Source: Flavobacterium sp. 5 (GTDB taxonomy: Bacteria; Bacteroidota; Bacteroidia; Flavobacteriales; Flavobacteriaceae). From it: a stretch of DNA of 64,000 nucleotides. Below the pieces are notes generated by a model. That model made no database searches, was not told the DNA's origin, and saw only the letters and a program-made list of their open reading frames with translations. Location of the stretch: positions 62,001-126,000 of the forward strand of contig NZ_PHUE01000001.1 in NCBI RefSeq assembly GCF_002813295.1. Direction: 5' to 3'. Below, piece by piece: positions 63,393 through 64,000 of this stretch (positions are counted from its first letter, which is position 1; every line of letters begins with the position of its first letter). Made by a program: the position numbers and the translations under genes.

Positions 63393-64000
63393 TTGTCTAA
63401 TAAAGTAATTTCAAATAAAAATAATCTTCAAATTTTGCATGAAGACAATCACCTTATCGTGGTAAATAAACGTGTAGGTGATATTGTGCAGGGAGATAAA
63501 ACAGGTGACAAACCATTAAGCGAAGTTGTAAAAGAATACATAAAAGACAAATACAACAAACCTGGTGAAGTTTTCCTTGGAGTTGTTCATCGTTTAGACA
63601 GACCTACTACCGGTATTGTTGTTTTTGCTCGTACAAGTAAGGCATTGACTCGAATGAATGAATTATTCAGCAACAGAGAAACTAAAAAAACATATTGGGC
63701 AGTAATCAAAAATAAACCTCCCAAGCAAGAAGATACGCTTGTTCATTACATCAAAAGGAACGAAAAAAACAATACTTCAAAAGCACATCTTAAAGAAGTT
63801 CCTGATAGCAAAATGGCTAGTTTAGAATATAAAATCATCAAAGAACTAGACAATTATTACGGATTGGAAATACAGTTACATACTGGCAGGCATCATCAAA
63901 TAAGAGCGCAACTCTCTGCAATTGGATCTCCAATAAAAGGTGATTTAAAATACGGTTTTGACAGAAGCAATCCTGACGGGGGTATTCATTTACATGCCAG
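63393..64000 (+). CDS. RluA family pseudouridine synthase (5' part)
   Basis: The open frame starts with TTG at 63393, the only start after an in-frame TAA at 63378, and runs off the window edge after about 202 codons. It shows ILHEDNHLIVVNKRVG, the catalytic Asp in VHRLDRPTTGIVVFA, a KTYWAV segment, and LHTGRHHQIRAQL followed by IKGDLKYG; these are the motifs of RluA-type synthases that make pseudouridine in rRNA or tRNA. The catalytic domain begins directly; an N-terminal S4 domain is absent. Incomplete at the 3' end. Confidence 0.9.
   Translation, partial: MSNKVISNKNNLQILHEDNHLIVVNKRVGDIVQGDKTGDKPLSEVVKEYIKDKYNKPGEVFLGVVHRLDRPTTGIVVFARTSKALTRMNELFSNRETKKTYWAVIKNKPPKQEDTLVHYIKRNEKNNTSKAHLKEVPDSKMASLEYKIIKELDNYYGLEIQLHTGRHHQIRAQLSAIGSPIKGDLKYGFDRSNPDGGIHLHA

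Noticed and set aside
1..64000. CRISPR arrays, tRNA or rRNA genes, prophage or toxin-antitoxin systems of known type
   Set aside because: No regularly spaced repeat array of more than four short units, no rRNA-like stretch, no integrase or phage structural gene and no cloverleaf were recognised on reading both strands.

Overview
The window is AT-rich, gene-dense chromosomal DNA from a member of the Bacteroidota, most probably a Flavobacterium or close relative. The support is: proteins that read as flavobacterial throughout, Bacteroidota-type promoters (-7 box TAnnTTTG) in front of many genes, few clear Shine-Dalgarno sequences, a type IX secretion-type C-terminus, lipoproteins and TonB-dependent receptor architecture, and copies of a Flavo-1-like structured repeat. 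No rRNA, tRNA, CRISPR array or intact mobile element was found. The genus is an inference; no search was run.

Layout. 0.2-3.8 kb: phosphate transporter with its DUF47 partner, then histidine ammonia-lyase (all minus strand). 4.2-9.4 kb: the threonine operon, made of a Thr-rich leader peptide with an apparent attenuator, thrA (fused aspartokinase-homoserine dehydrogenase), thrB and thrC, with a 158-bp inverted-repeat element between thrA and thrB. 9.4-18.7 kb: an accessory stretch. It starts with a secreted alpha/beta hydrolase placed between two diverged copies of the thrC tail, terminator and Flavo-1-like element. It continues with a decayed IS5-type transposase, an orphan lipoprotein, a repeat-rich patch, and a run of secreted or stand-alone enzymes (cupin, amidohydrolase, DinB-like, serine beta-lactamase-like). 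18.9-21.4 kb: topoisomerase IB facing an overlapping DUF3037/HipA-like kinase pair. 21.6-32.2 kb: GH42 glycosidase, small lipoproteins, NAD(P)HX dehydratase, a U32 peptidase-family protein, DJ-1/PfpI, GNAT, Mpo1-like and DUF1569-like proteins.

32.5-44.9 kb is mostly core: gcvT-prc, a YebC regulator, a LamG/type IX-secreted protein, a PLP-dependent cysteine synthase-like enzyme, an S9 oligopeptidase, YbaB, threonine aldolase, prfB with its programmed +1 frameshift, and outer-membrane phospholipase A. 45.1-58.2 kb: a GT35-like glucan phosphorylase homologue lacking the expected PLP lysine, an acyl-CoA carboxylase beta subunit, an S41 lipoprotein peptidase, DoxX, menE, a CPBP protease, ArsC, a TonB-dependent receptor and L-serine dehydratase. 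58.3-62.2 kb: a histidine kinase, response regulator and Kup potassium transporter in one apparent operon. 62.5-64 kb: panB and a truncated RluA-type pseudouridine synthase running off the edge.

No large new multi-gene system is evident. The observations most worth following up are the nearly leaderless threonine leader peptide, the thrC-tail duplication around the hydrolase, the DUF3037/HipA-like pair, the GT35-like protein without its cofactor lysine, the kinase-regulator-Kup operon with three 11-bp direct repeats upstream, and the repeat patch at 13.3-14.0 kb.
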